NCBI RefSeq assembly: GCF_023544865.1
Contig: NZ_JAMJFX010000018.1
Coordinates: forward strand, 1-64,000
Origin: Phaeovulum molybdatiresistens
GTDB lineage: Bacteria > Pseudomonadota > Alphaproteobacteria > Rhodobacterales > Rhodobacteraceae
DNA length: 64,000 nt
Direction of reading: 5' to 3'
Shown: one piece after another, positions 6,670 through 15,127 of the stretch
Layout of the letters: the number at the start of each line of letters is the position of its first letter
Numbering within the stretch: position 1 is the first letter of the stretch
Made by a program: the position numbers and the translations under genes
The notes under the pieces: generated by a model
Told to the model about the DNA's origin: nothing
The model's database searches: none
Seen by the model: the letters and a program-made list of their open reading frames with translations, nothing else

Positions 6670-9612
6670 ATGCCAAGGTTCTGGCATGGAACCACGCTGC
6701 TTGCGGGCGTGGAATGGTATGTTTCCGCATTGACGGATCTTGAGGTCGTCTCGCTGGGTGACGGGGCCTATTTGCTGGGCACGACCGGCCTTGGCGGCGG
6801 GGTATCAAGCTTTCGTCTGGATGCGGGGGCGGCGCCGGTCTTTCTGGGCGGGCAGACGCTGTCGGGTCTGTCGCATCTGACGCCGCCACAGGTCGATCTG
6901 CTGACAACCGACACGGGGGCGCTGGCGATCGCGACGGGGGTGAATGCCCCCGCGCCGAATGCCTGGTATCTGGACAGCGGTGGCACGCTGGGGGGCCAGG
7001 CCAGTGCGGATCTGTCCGGGTTTTCCTTCGCCGGTCTGCTTGCGACGGCACAGATCAGCCTTGGCACGACCACCTATATCTATGCCGCCCGCGCCAACAC
7101 CCTGACGCCCGAGGTGCTGCGGCTGACGGGCACAAGCGCAGCGTCAAAAGTGGCCGAGGCGGGGGGGGCGTCCGCGCATGGATTCAACCTGCTGGAAACG
7201 GTGTTCAGCGGGGGCCAGCCGATCCTGCTTGCCGCCTCGACCGGGGGAAATGTCCTGCGCAGCCTGCCGATCCGCCCCGATGGAACGCTTGGCGACGCGC
7301 ATGAGATTGCAATGGACTCCGGTATCGGCTTCAACGCACCCAGCGCGCTGGTCACGGCTGAGCTGGACGGCAAGACCTATGCGATCATGGGCGCCAGTGT
7401 CAGTTCGTCGCTAACGGTGTTCCAGGTTGGGGCCGCCGGGGAACTGGTGGCCGTTGATCACATCGTGGACAGCCTGACCAGCCGGTTTGCACAGATCAGC
7501 GTCCTGCGCAGCTTTGCCGTGGGCGAACAGGTGCATGTTCTGGCGGGCGGCGGCGATGGCGGGTTGTCGCTATTCACGCTGCTGCCCGGCGGGCAGTTGC
7601 ACTACCGCACGACGGTCAGCGACACGCCCCAGATGACCCTGGCCGATCTGTCGGCCCTGGCGGTCTGGGTCGGGCCCGAAGGCATCGCCCAGATCCTTGC
7701 CGGCAGCGAAAGCGAGGCCGGGATCACCCAGTTGCTGCTGGACCCCGGCCCGGGCGGCGTGACACGGGTCGCAGCGCCCGGCCAGGCGCGGATCACGGGG
7801 GGCAGCGGCAATGATATCCTTATGGGCGGCGATGCGGCGGTCGAGATTGCGGGCGGGGCGGGCGATGACATTCTGGCATCCGGGCGCGGCACGGCAACGC
7901 TTTGGGGCGGCACGGGCGCCGATCGGTTCGATCTGTCACTGAACGGCCGCATCAACCGGATCATGGATTTTGAGCCCGGCACGGACATCATCGACCTGAC
8001 CCGGATGCCGCTGCTGCGGTCAGCGGCGCAGCTTGAGATTGCCCCGACAACCACCGGTGCCACGCTGCGCTTTCTGGGCACCGAGGTGCGGATCGAAACG
8101 ATGCAGGGAACCCCCCTGTCCGAGGCCGCCCTGGCCGCCGCGATCCAGTTTCCCATCGCGCGCTATACCCCGGGCCTGGACTGGGCAAGCCTGTTCTCCC
8201 CCCCGCCAGAAGAGCCCCCAATCGACACAAGCCCCGAAGTGACCGCTGATCAAAGCCTGTCGGGCGGCGACGGTAATGACATCCTGACGGGCAGCGGCGG
8301 CAACGACACGCTTCTGGGCGGCGCAGGGAATGATACCTTGGACGGCGGTCCCGGCAATGACGTGCTGACCGGGGGCACACTGACCCTGACCGCGCCAGAA
8401 CTGCTACTCGCGAATTTCGGACGCCTTGCGGGGGGATGGGTCTCGCAAGAGGTCTACCCCCGCCTGCTGGCCCAATCCGCGCAAGGCGACATCGCCATCG
8501 GCTTCGGGATACGGGGCGCCTATGTCAGCGCGCTTGACCCCGACAGCGGCACCGCTGCGGCCAACCTGATGATCGCGAATTTCGGTCGCAATCAGGGCTG
8601 GGCCAGCTTTGACCAGTTTCCGCGCATGGTCGGGGATTTCAACGGCGACGGCATCGACGATGTCGTGGGCTTTGGCAAGAAAGGAGTGTTCGTTTCCTAC
8701 GGCACCGCCTCGGGCAACTTTGACCCCGCCCGCTTTGCCGAGGCCAATCTGGGGGTGAACCAGGGCTGGAAAAGCTTCGCCGTCCAGACCCGCGCGATCG
8801 GTGATGTCAACGGCGACGGCATCGACGATCTTGTCGGTTTCGGCACCCGTGGCACCTTTGTCGCCCTGGGCCTGGCCGAGGGCGGGTTCACCAAGACCGC
8901 CTTCTACCTGAACAATTTCGGCGCGGTGCAGGGCTGGATCGACAACAACCGTTTTCCCCGTGTTCTGGCCGATGTGAACGGCGACGGGATGGATGACATC
9001 ATTGGCTTTGGCGCCCGCGGGGTCTTTGTGGCGCTGGCCGAGCCCGGCAGTTTTGGCCCCGCGCGCATGGTGCTGCAGGACTTTGCCGCCCAGCAGGGCT
9101 GGACCGATTTCGACAAGCAGCAGCGCATCGTGGCCGATTTCAACGGCGACGGCTACGCCGACATCCTGGGGATCACGGGCGATATGATGCAGATCGCCCT
9201 GTCGCTGGGGGATGGCACCTTCGACAAGGTCCGCAAGTTCAGCGCGCCGTTGCAGGGCGACTGGCTGGGCCAGAACCTTGAACCGCGGCTGTTTCGCGAC
9301 ATCGATGGCGACGATATCATGGATGTGGTCACCTTCACGTCACAGGGCATCACCCTGTCGTTCGGCCTGCCCGATCAGGACACGTTCATCTTCCGCGATG
9401 GCTTTGGTCAGGATGTGATTACCGATTTCGACACGCTTTCCGCGCGGGAACGGATCGATTTCTCGGGCCATTCCGCCTTTTCCAGCTTTGCCGAGGTGGC
9501 CGCCGCGATGCAGCAGGTGGGCGAGGATGTGGTGATCAGCGCCAATTCCGACCAGCTGATCCTGCAGAACGTTCTGCTGACCACGCTTGACGCCGATGAT
9601 TTCCTGTTCTGA
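6670..9612 (+). CDS. Large RTX calcium-binding protein with FG-GAP/VCBS-like repeats
   Basis: This is a probable secreted calcium-binding repeat protein of about 980 residues with no catalytic motif that I recognise. The first 370 residues are short beta-rich repeats suggesting a propeller. RTX nonapeptide clusters (GGxGND type) follow at about residues 377-410 and 530-565. Six tandem units of 54-56 residues then carry the DxNGDGxDD calcium motif (bases 8401-9370). The last 80 residues (DTFIFRDGFG, then ITDF) resemble C-terminal regions of type I secretion substrates, and there is no N-terminal signal peptide. ATG 6670 follows GGGGATTGGGG; GTG 6646 is an in-frame alternative. No type I transporter genes are nearby. 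Its place beside the capsule genes suggests a surface role, which is inference. Confidence 0.85.
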   Translation: MPRFWHGTTLLAGVEWYVSALTDLEVVSLGDGAYLLGTTGLGGGVSSFRLDAGAAPVFLGGQTLSGLSHLTPPQVDLLTTDTGALAIATGVNAPAPNAWYLDSGGTLGGQASADLSGFSFAGLLATAQISLGTTTYIYAARANTLTPEVLRLTGTSAASKVAEAGGASAHGFNLLETVFSGGQPILLAASTGGNVLRSLPIRPDGTLGDAHEIAMDSGIGFNAPSALVTAELDGKTYAIMGASVSSSLTVFQVGAAGELVAVDHIVDSLTSRFAQISVLRSFAVGEQVHVLAGGGDGGLSLFTLLPGGQLHYRTTVSDTPQMTLADLSALAVWVGPEGIAQILAGSESEAGITQLLLDPGPGGVTRVAAPGQARITGGSGNDILMGGDAAVEIAGGAGDDILASGRGTATLWGGTGADRFDLSLNGRINRIMDFEPGTDIIDLTRMPLLRSAAQLEIAPTTTGATLRFLGTEVRIETMQGTPLSEAALAAAIQFPIARYTPGLDWASLFSPPPEEPPIDTSPEVTADQSLSGGDGNDILTGSGGNDTLLGGAGNDTLDGGPGNDVLTGGTLTLTAPELLLANFGRLAGGWVSQEVYPRLLAQSAQGDIAIGFGIRGAYVSALDPDSGTAAANLMIANFGRNQGWASFDQFPRMVGDFNGDGIDDVVGFGKKGVFVSYGTASGNFDPARFAEANLGVNQGWKSFAVQTRAIGDVNGDGIDDLVGFGTRGTFVALGLAEGGFTKTAFYLNNFGAVQGWIDNNRFPRVLADVNGDGMDDIIGFGARGVFVALAEPGSFGPARMVLQDFAAQQGWTDFDKQQRIVADFNGDGYADILGITGDMMQIALSLGDGTFDKVRKFSAPLQGDWLGQNLEPRLFRDIDGDDIMDVVTFTSQGITLSFGLPDQDTFIFRDGFGQDVITDFDTLSARERIDFSGHSAFSSFAEVAAAMQQVGEDVVISANSDQLILQNVLLTTLDADDFLF
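8401..9372 (+). repeat. Six tandem 162-168 base FG-GAP/VCBS-like repeats inside the RTX protein
   Basis: Equivalent Arg codons of the units lie at 8461, 8623, 8791, 8959, 9124 and 9286, giving spacings of 162, 168, 168, 165 and 162 bases. Each unit has an NFGxxQGW-like start and a D-x-(N/D)-G-D-G-x-x-D loop followed by a GFGxxGVFVxLG-like strand. The first unit lacks the aspartate loop (SAQGDIAI) and the last is also degenerate (DIDGDDIMD). The pattern suggests a bladed beta structure with one calcium loop per unit. Confidence 0.85.
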
Positions 9613-9621
9613 CCCGGTCGC

Positions 9622-10896
9622 TCAGCGCAGCCGGTTCAGAAGGTCAAGCGAGGGGTAGCCATCCGGCGTCATTCCGTTCGCGCGCTGGAAGGATTCGATC
9701 GCCGCAATGGTGTTGGGCCCGATCTTGCCATCGGTGCCTTGCGTGTCAAAGCCCCGCGCGCTCAGCCGTTCCTGCAATTCCTTGCGCTCGACTACGCTTA
9801 GCGCGCGATCACCGCGCGGCCAGGGGGCGCGGAATGTGCCCTTCCCGCGGATGCGATCCGACAGGTGGCCCACGCCGATCACATAGGAATCGGCGGCGTT
9901 ATAGCGCGAGATTGCGGTGAAGTTGGAAAAGATCATCAAGGCCGGCCCCCGCGCGCCCGCTGGCAGCAGGATCGAGGCTGCGCCAAACCGATCCGGCACC
10001 GCGGCGCCATCGACGCCACGCACGCCCAGCGCCGCCCATTCGGCGGGCGATTTCTTCACCTTCTTGCCCGCCAGCGCATAGTTGAAGCCAGGCGGCAGCT
10101 GAACCTCAACGCCCCAGGGCTGACCCTTGACCCAGCCCGAACGCGCCAGGTAGGCCGCGGTCGATGCCAGCGCATCGGTCGGATCATCCGACCAGATATC
10201 GCGCCGCCCGTCGCCGGTGAAATCCACCGCGAAAGACAGGTATGAGGTCGGGATGAACTGCGTATGCCCCATCGCGCCGGCCCAGCTTCCGGTCATGCGG
10301 GCAGGGTCCACATCGCCCGCCTGGATGATCTTCAACGCCGCGATCAGCTGTTCGGAAAAGAACGCGCCGCGCCGCCCGTCATAGGCCAGCGTTGCCAGCG
10401 CCGGGATGATCTGCGTGGTGCCGCGGTTCTTGCCATAATTGCTTTCCATGCCCCAGACGGCGGCCACCACCTCGGCCTCGACGCCATAGCGCGCCTCGAT
10501 CGCGCGCAGGGTCGGCCCGTATTGGGCCATCATCGCCAGGCCGTTTTCGATCCGCGTGTCGGAAACCGCGCTGTCCAGATATTCCCAGATCGCCTTGGTG
10601 AATTCCGCCTGGCTGCGATCACGTTCGATGACGCGGGGGTTATAGCGCAGGTCGCGCATGGCGCGGTTCCAGGTCGCCTCGGAAATCCCGGATGACAGGG
10701 CCTTTCGCTTGAACGCCGCCGCCCAGGTTTCCAGCCCGCGCTGCACCGCGGCCGATGCAACGGGGATCGGGTCGGCGACGGGCTGCATGGCGGCACCTTT
10801 GGCAAGGGGGCGGGGCGATTCCGTGGGTGCCGCGCAGGCGGTCAGCCCCGAAAGCGCAAGAATGGTGATGGATACTGCCTTGACTGCCTGTTTCAC
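9622..10896 (-). CDS. Lytic murein transglycosylase (MltB type) with peptidoglycan-binding domain
   Basis: The enzyme cleaves peptidoglycan between MurNAc and GlcNAc, leaving 1,6-anhydroMurNAc. A lipoprotein signal ends at the lipobox LTAC (about residue 20), the catalytic Glu is in WGMESNYG (about 150), the family motif MGHTQFIPTSY follows, and a C-terminal PG_binding_1 domain (about 365-424) ends the protein. GTG 10896 gives a compact lipoprotein signal (MKQAVKAVSITILALSG) and is preferred over the longer in-frame reading. It stands alone, converging on the RTX gene with a gap of 9 bases. It should act in the periplasm, attached to a membrane by its lipid. Confidence 0.92.
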   Translation of the reverse strand: MKQAVKAVSITILALSGLTACAAPTESPRPLAKGAAMQPVADPIPVASAAVQRGLETWAAAFKRKALSSGISEATWNRAMRDLRYNPRVIERDRSQAEFTKAIWEYLDSAVSDTRIENGLAMMAQYGPTLRAIEARYGVEAEVVAAVWGMESNYGKNRGTTQIIPALATLAYDGRRGAFFSEQLIAALKIIQAGDVDPARMTGSWAGAMGHTQFIPTSYLSFAVDFTGDGRRDIWSDDPTDALASTAAYLARSGWVKGQPWGVEVQLPPGFNYALAGKKVKKSPAEWAALGVRGVDGAAVPDRFGAASILLPAGARGPALMIFSNFTAISRYNAADSYVIGVGHLSDRIRGKGTFRAPWPRGDRALSVVERKELQERLSARGFDTQGTDGKIGPNTIAAIESFQRANGMTPDGYPSLDLLNRLR

Positions 10897-10965
10897 GATC
10901 TGCCTGCCTTTGCTTTTCCACAAGTGTAGCAAGCGGTTCGGGGAAGGCAAATCACCATTGGCCCA

Positions 10966-11328
10966 TCATTGCACCTTCGGATGATCCTTGCCGAAAAACG
11001 GCGTCATCTGCGCCACGATCACCGAATTTTCATCCAGCGCGCGTTGCATCAGCGATCGTTCCTCGTCGTCGATCTCGTGGCCCTGCTTTTCGCGTTCCTC
11101 GATCGTGCCATAGCCAGTCACGTCCAGCGGCGACAGGTCGGCCTGCTTCAGGATCACCACGGTTTCGCGCACGGCCTCGGCCTCATCCACACCACTAGCA
11201 TAGCACAGAAGGCCCGCGCCGGTCGCGCCCTTGGGCAGGCCGTCATCCTTGGACCGGCCCACCTCGACCAGCAGGGTGTAAACCTGCTGGGGGCGCTTTT
11301 CCTTGGGCTTTTCGGGCGTATCAGTCAC
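10966..11328 (-). CDS. Conserved hypothetical protein coupled to dapD
   Basis: I do not recognise a family for this soluble 120-residue protein. It starts at GTG 11328, which overlaps the last 8 bases of dapD, so translation is probably coupled. The N-terminal ten residues are charged, then come a beta strand ([11 protein letters not shown]) and a segment with a single cysteine ([21 protein letters not shown]). The remainder is acidic ([17 protein letters not shown]). There is no signal peptide or membrane helix. The reading frame stays open upstream of the GTG but runs into dapD. A function linked to lysine or diaminopimelate metabolism is only suggested by its position. Confidence 0.75.
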   Translation of the reverse strand: MTDTPEKPKEKRPQQVYTLLVEVGRSKDDGLPKGATGAGLLCYASGVDEAEAVRETVVILKQADLSPLDVTGYGTIEEREKQGHEIDDEERSLMQRALDENSVIVAQMTPFFGKDHPKVQ

Positions 11329-12148
11329 GCAGCAACTCGTTGATCGAGGTCTTGGACCGGGTCTTGGCATCCACCCGCTTCACGATCACCGCGCAATACA
11401 GGTTCACGCCGTTCTTCGACGGCATCGTGCCCGACACGACAACCGAACCGGCGGGAACCTCGCCATACACGACCTCGCCGGTTTCGCGGTCGACGATCTT
11501 GGTGGACTGGCCGATGTAGACGCCCATTCCCAAGACCGAGCCTTCGCGGACGATCACGCCCTCAACCACCTCGGACCGGGCGCCGATGAAGCAGTTGTCC
11601 TCGATGATGGTCGGGCCGGCCTGCATCGGTTCCAGCACACCGCCGATGCCCACGCCGCCCGACAGGTGCACGTTCTTGCCGATCTGCGCGCAAGACCCGA
11701 CCGTTGCCCAGGTATCGACCATCGTGCCTTCATCGACATAGGCGCCCAGGTTCACGAAAGACGGCATCAGCACCACGCCCTTGCCGATATAGGCGGACCG
11801 GCGCACAACGCAGTTGGGCACCGCGCGGAAACCCGCGGCCTTCCACTGCGCCTCGCCCCAATGGGCGAACTTGCTGTCAACCTTGTCCCACCAGCTGCCG
11901 CCCTGCGGGCCGCCGGTCTGGACCTCCATATCCTTCAGGCGGAAGCCCAGCAGCACCGCCTTTTTCGCCCACTGGTTCACATGCCAGTTGCCGTCGGCCT
12001 GACGTTCGGCCACGCGCAGCTGGCCTTGGTCCAGCGCATGCAGGGTGGATTCGACCGCGTCGCGGACCTCGCCTTTGGTGGCGGGGGTGATCGTATCGCG
12101 CGCCTCCCAGGCGGCTTCGATGGCGGTTTCAAGGGCGGCGTTCGACAT
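11321..12148 (-). CDS. dapD: 2,3,4,5-tetrahydropyridine-2,6-dicarboxylate N-succinyltransferase
   Basis: DapD adds succinyl-CoA-derived succinate to tetrahydrodipicolinate in the succinylase branch of lysine and diaminopimelate synthesis. The C-terminal half is a left-handed parallel beta helix built of hexapeptide repeats ([48 protein letters not shown]), as in known DapD proteins. Length of 275 residues is normal and the protein starts [15 protein letters not shown]. The hypothetical gene at 10966 overlaps its 3' end. dapE is not in view. Confidence 0.96.
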   Translation of the reverse strand: MSNAALETAIEAAWEARDTITPATKGEVRDAVESTLHALDQGQLRVAERQADGNWHVNQWAKKAVLLGFRLKDMEVQTGGPQGGSWWDKVDSKFAHWGEAQWKAAGFRAVPNCVVRRSAYIGKGVVLMPSFVNLGAYVDEGTMVDTWATVGSCAQIGKNVHLSGGVGIGGVLEPMQAGPTIIEDNCFIGARSEVVEGVIVREGSVLGMGVYIGQSTKIVDRETGEVVYGEVPAGSVVVSGTMPSKNGVNLYCAVIVKRVDAKTRSKTSINELLRD

Positions 12149-12262
12149 GGTGTCCCCTTTGCTCTGGCGCGTTTCATGTGGTCTTGTCGGGGATCAGCCT
12201 ATAGTTGGAAGAAGGCCTTCGCGCAATCCGGCGCGGGGCGCGCCCGGACCGAAAGGACGACG

Positions 12263-13072
12263 ATGAAGGAAGATACCCGCAGCCATCCGTTCCGCGACAG
12301 CCATCAGGATGCCCGCGCCGCCGAGGCGGTGCCCGATACGCCACAGACGCGCGCACCGGCCTACAGGCTTTCCTTTCTGGACACCGATTTCCTGATGCGC
12401 GAGGAACTGCGCCCGGTGCGGCTTCAGCTGGAACTGCTGAAACCGCAGATGGTGCTGGACGAACGCGGGGTGAAATCGACCGTCGTGCTGATGGGGTCGG
12501 CCCGCATCCCCGAACCGGGGCAGACCGGCAAGGCCGAGGGTCTGGCGCAATGGTATGAAGAGGCCCGCAAGCTTGCGCGGCTTGTGACCGAACGCAGCCT
12601 GAAAACCTATGGGCGCGAGGATGTCGTGGTCACCGGCGGCGGCCCCGGCATCATGGAGGCCGGCAACCGCGGCGCGCATGAGGCGGGCGGCCATTCCATC
12701 GGGCTGAACATCGTGTTGCCGCATGAACAGGCGCCCAACAGCTATGTCACGCCAGACCTGTGCTTCAACTTTCACTATTTCGCGATCCGCAAGATGCATT
12801 TCCTGATGCGGGCCAAGGCCATCTGCATCTTCCCGGGCGGGTTCGGCACGCTGGACGAAATGTTCGAAAGCCTGACCCTGATTCAGACGCGCCGGATGAA
12901 GCGGGTGCCCTTCATCCTGTTCGGGCGCGCGTTCTGGGAAAAGATTGTGAACTGGCAGGCACTGGTCGAGGCCGGGACGATCGCAGCCGAAGATCTGGAT
13001 CTGCTGAGTTTTGTCGAAACCGCCGAAGAGGCGATGGCGATCATCGACGGCTGGGATTACAGCTGCGACTGA
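12263..13072 (+). CDS. LOG family protein (TIGR00730 type)
   Basis: The core carries the lysine-decarboxylase-like/LOG fold with GGGPGIMEAGNRG (about residue 126) and PGGFGTLDE (about 190). These are the motifs of cytokinin riboside 5'-monophosphate phosphoribohydrolases and related nucleotide-processing enzymes. At 269 residues it is longer than classical LOG proteins because of an N-terminal extension of about 70 residues, which is usual for the larger bacterial subgroup. The start follows GAAAGGACGACG. It is divergent from dapD with 114 bases between them. Its natural substrate is uncertain, and the old name lysine decarboxylase should not be used. Confidence 0.88.
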   Translation: MKEDTRSHPFRDSHQDARAAEAVPDTPQTRAPAYRLSFLDTDFLMREELRPVRLQLELLKPQMVLDERGVKSTVVLMGSARIPEPGQTGKAEGLAQWYEEARKLARLVTERSLKTYGREDVVVTGGGPGIMEAGNRGAHEAGGHSIGLNIVLPHEQAPNSYVTPDLCFNFHYFAIRKMHFLMRAKAICIFPGGFGTLDEMFESLTLIQTRRMKRVPFILFGRAFWEKIVNWQALVEAGTIAAEDLDLLSFVETAEEAMAIIDGWDYSCD

Positions 13073-13096
13073 CCCCGGGCCGCGCGCAGGTGGCCG

Positions 13097-13132
13097 GGGA
13101 CTTTATTTGAGTATTTTTGCCAAGAAGAAGCA
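13097..13132. repeat. Gene-end extragenic element (TTTATTTGAGTATTTTTG type)
   Basis: An AT-rich stretch (core TTTATTTGAGTATTTTTGCC followed by AAGAAGAAGC) sits in an otherwise GC-rich region between two convergent genes. I recall very similar sequences after many genes in Rhodobacteraceae genomes. Its function is not known to me. Only one copy is seen in this window. Confidence 0.45.
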
Positions 13133-13145
13133 GGGCGCGTGACGA

Positions 13146-14327
13146 TCACAGCCCGGCTTCGGCAGCAATTTCGGCGCGCGACTTGCGGGCCCGTTCGGTG
13201 GCGGATTTCAGCTGGCCGCAGGCGGCCATGATATCCTCGCCGCGCGGAGTGCGGATCGGGCTGGCGTAACCGGCCTTGTAGATGATGTCGGCGAACGCCT
13301 CGATCCGGTCCCAGTCGCTGCGCTGATAGGGGGCACCGGGCCATTCGTTGAACGGGATCAGGTTGATCTTGGCAGGGATTCCGCGGATCAGCTTGACTAG
13401 GCGTTTCGCATCTTCGTCGCTGTCGTTCACGCCCTTGAGCATGACATATTCGAAGGTGATCCGTTCGCTGTTCGACAGGCGCGGATAGTCGCGCAGCGCG
13501 GCCAGCAGGGTTTCGATGTTCCACTTCTTGTTGACCGGCACCAGACGGTCGCGGACCTCATCCGTCGTAGCGTGGAAGCTGACGGCCAGCAGGCAGCCGA
13601 TTTCCTGCGCTGTGCGCGCAATTTCCGGCACGATCCCCGAGGTGGACAGCGTGATCCGGCGGCGCGAGAGGCTGATGCCCTCGCCGTCCATCACCACCTG
13701 CATCGCGTCGCGGACGTTTTCAAAGTTATACAGCGGTTCGCCCATGCCCATCAGCACGACGTTCGACACAAGGCGCGTTTCGTCCTTCGGCGCACCGGGT
13801 TTGGGCCATTCGCCCAGATCGTCGCGCGCCAGCATCACCTGGCCCACGATTTCCCCCGCGGTCAGGTTTCGGACCAGTTTCTGCGTGCCGGTGTGGCAGA
13901 AGGAACAGGTCAGCGTGCAACCGACCTGAGAGCTGATGCACAGCGTGCCGCGGCTTTCTTCGGGGATGTAGACCACCTCGACCTCATGCCCGCCGGCGAT
14001 CCGCACCAGATATTTCCGCGTCCCATCCATCGAGACCTGTTTGGACACCAGTTCCGGCACCTGGATCACGAATTTATCCGCCAGAAGCGCGCGGTAATCC
14101 TTGGCAAGGTTGGTCATCTGGGCAAAGTCGCGCACGCCCCAGTGATAGACCCACTGCCAGATCTGCCCCACGCGCATCTTGGCCTGCTTTTCCGGCGTCC
14201 CCGCCTCAATCAGGGCCAGGCGCAGCTGGTCGCGGGTCAGGCCGACGATGTTGCGCCGATCCCCCTCGGGCAGGTTGCGCGGGATGGTCAGCAGGTCTTG
14301 CGTGATCGGGGCGGTGGCGTCGGTCAT
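13146..14327 (-). CDS. rlmN: 23S rRNA (adenine-2503-C2)/tRNA methyltransferase
   Basis: RlmN is a radical-SAM enzyme that methylates C2 of A2503 in 23S rRNA and A37 in some tRNAs. The cluster motif C-x3-C-x2-C (CTLTCSFC, about residue 136) is intact, and the conserved [11 protein letters not shown] and the C-terminal cysteine (AACGQL) needed for the methyl-transfer intermediate are present. ATG 14327 gives [11 protein letters not shown] and 393 residues, a normal length; the reading frame extends upstream without a better start. It is convergent with the LOG gene. Confidence 0.95.
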   Translation of the reverse strand: MTDATAPITQDLLTIPRNLPEGDRRNIVGLTRDQLRLALIEAGTPEKQAKMRVGQIWQWVYHWGVRDFAQMTNLAKDYRALLADKFVIQVPELVSKQVSMDGTRKYLVRIAGGHEVEVVYIPEESRGTLCISSQVGCTLTCSFCHTGTQKLVRNLTAGEIVGQVMLARDDLGEWPKPGAPKDETRLVSNVVLMGMGEPLYNFENVRDAMQVVMDGEGISLSRRRITLSTSGIVPEIARTAQEIGCLLAVSFHATTDEVRDRLVPVNKKWNIETLLAALRDYPRLSNSERITFEYVMLKGVNDSDEDAKRLVKLIRGIPAKINLIPFNEWPGAPYQRSDWDRIEAFADIIYKAGYASPIRTPRGEDIMAACGQLKSATERARKSRAEIAAEAGL

Positions 14328-14393
14328 CGGTCTCTCGGGGATGGGGCAAGCCGTGCATATAGGGGATTCGCGCGCCAAAACCTAGAGGCAATG

Positions 14394-14418
14394 AAAAAGG
14401 CCCCAGAAACCCGGGGCC
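14394..14418 (-). terminator. Rho-independent terminator after the IalB-type gene
   Basis: On the minus strand a GC-rich stem GGCCCCGG...CTGGGGCC is followed by TTTTTC. It begins 20 bases after the stop of the gene at 14439, so it fits as that gene's terminator. Confidence 0.75.
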
Positions 14419-14438
14419 CCCTTGCGCACGGGCGCAGA

Positions 14439-14963
14439 TTATTTGCAGCGGGTTTCGGCTTCCTGGGTGGCGGCGGTGAAGCCCAGCAGGGAAAAGCGGT
14501 CCTTGGTCTGCGTGCCCCGGCCCGAACGGCCGGTGACCGCCGCCTCGGACCCCGCGCGCATCGCGGCGATGATCTTGGCGTCGTCTTCGGGTGATCCGGC
14601 CCAGGCGCCTTCGCCTTGCGTGAACAGGGTGAATTTGCTGCCGCTGACATCCAGTTCCACGGTCGATCCTTCCGCGAACGGGTAGCCGCCGATGAACGAC
14701 ACCTCGCCGGCCTTGCCGGGGCGATAGGTCACGAACAACAGGATATCCCCGCGCCGCACCGCCACAGGCTGGCCATCACGGGTGTTCACCGTTTCCTTCG
14801 GGGCCGAAACCCCCCAGCATTCCTTGGGGCTGTCGCCGACAAAAACGCTCCAGTCGGTGTTCGCGGCGACGCGGGACGCATCCTGTGCCGACGCGGCCGA
14901 TCCAATGGCCAGCGATCCGGCGAAAAGCGCGGCGCCCAGGGCGCGCTGCACAAAGTATTTCAT
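14439..14963 (-). CDS. Invasion-associated locus B family protein
   Basis: This exported protein belongs to the IalB family, named from Bartonella but widespread in free-living alphaproteobacteria, where its function is unclear. A Sec signal peptide ends at about residue 26 (SAASAQD). The mature part has the family features DWSVFVGDSPKECWG, a central GD-x-LLFVTYRPG strand, and a paired cysteine near the C terminus (ETRCK). The two cysteines could form a disulfide. It is monocistronic, with a terminator just after it, and is divergent from the asparaginase gene. Confidence 0.85.
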   Translation of the reverse strand: MKYFVQRALGAALFAGSLAIGSAASAQDASRVAANTDWSVFVGDSPKECWGVSAPKETVNTRDGQPVAVRRGDILLFVTYRPGKAGEVSFIGGYPFAEGSTVELDVSGSKFTLFTQGEGAWAGSPEDDAKIIAAMRAGSEAAVTGRSGRGTQTKDRFSLLGFTAATQEAETRCK

Positions 14964-15083
14964 GGTTCACAGCCTCCAGCTGCCAATTGCCTCTGCCCGC
15001 CTTGCGGAACCTTCACGGTTTCCTTTTTTAGAATGGCGCGGCACATTTCAACTCGATATCCAAGTGATAACGCAAATGTGCCG

Positions 15084-15101
15084 CCGGGGGGAACCCCCCG
15101 G
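15084..15101. repeat. GC-rich perfect hairpin upstream of asparaginase
   Basis: CCGGGGGG and CCCCCCGG face each other across AA, giving an 8 base pair stem. It ends 26 bases before the asparaginase start. It has no T run, so it is not a usual terminator; it could be a gene-end type repeat or affect translation of the next gene. Confidence 0.5.
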
Positions 15102-15127
15102 GCAGGATTTCGCGCATGGGGGGAAGC

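Noticed and set aside
5560..6687. Upstream extension of the kpsE reading frame across kpsM
   Set aside because: The extra 370 residues are low-complexity (Gln, Arg, Pro, Asp) and lie antisense to the clear KpsM permease.
8263..8370. Short repeated units that might suggest a CRISPR array
   Set aside because: They are in-frame RTX nonapeptide codons inside a protein gene, with no spacers.
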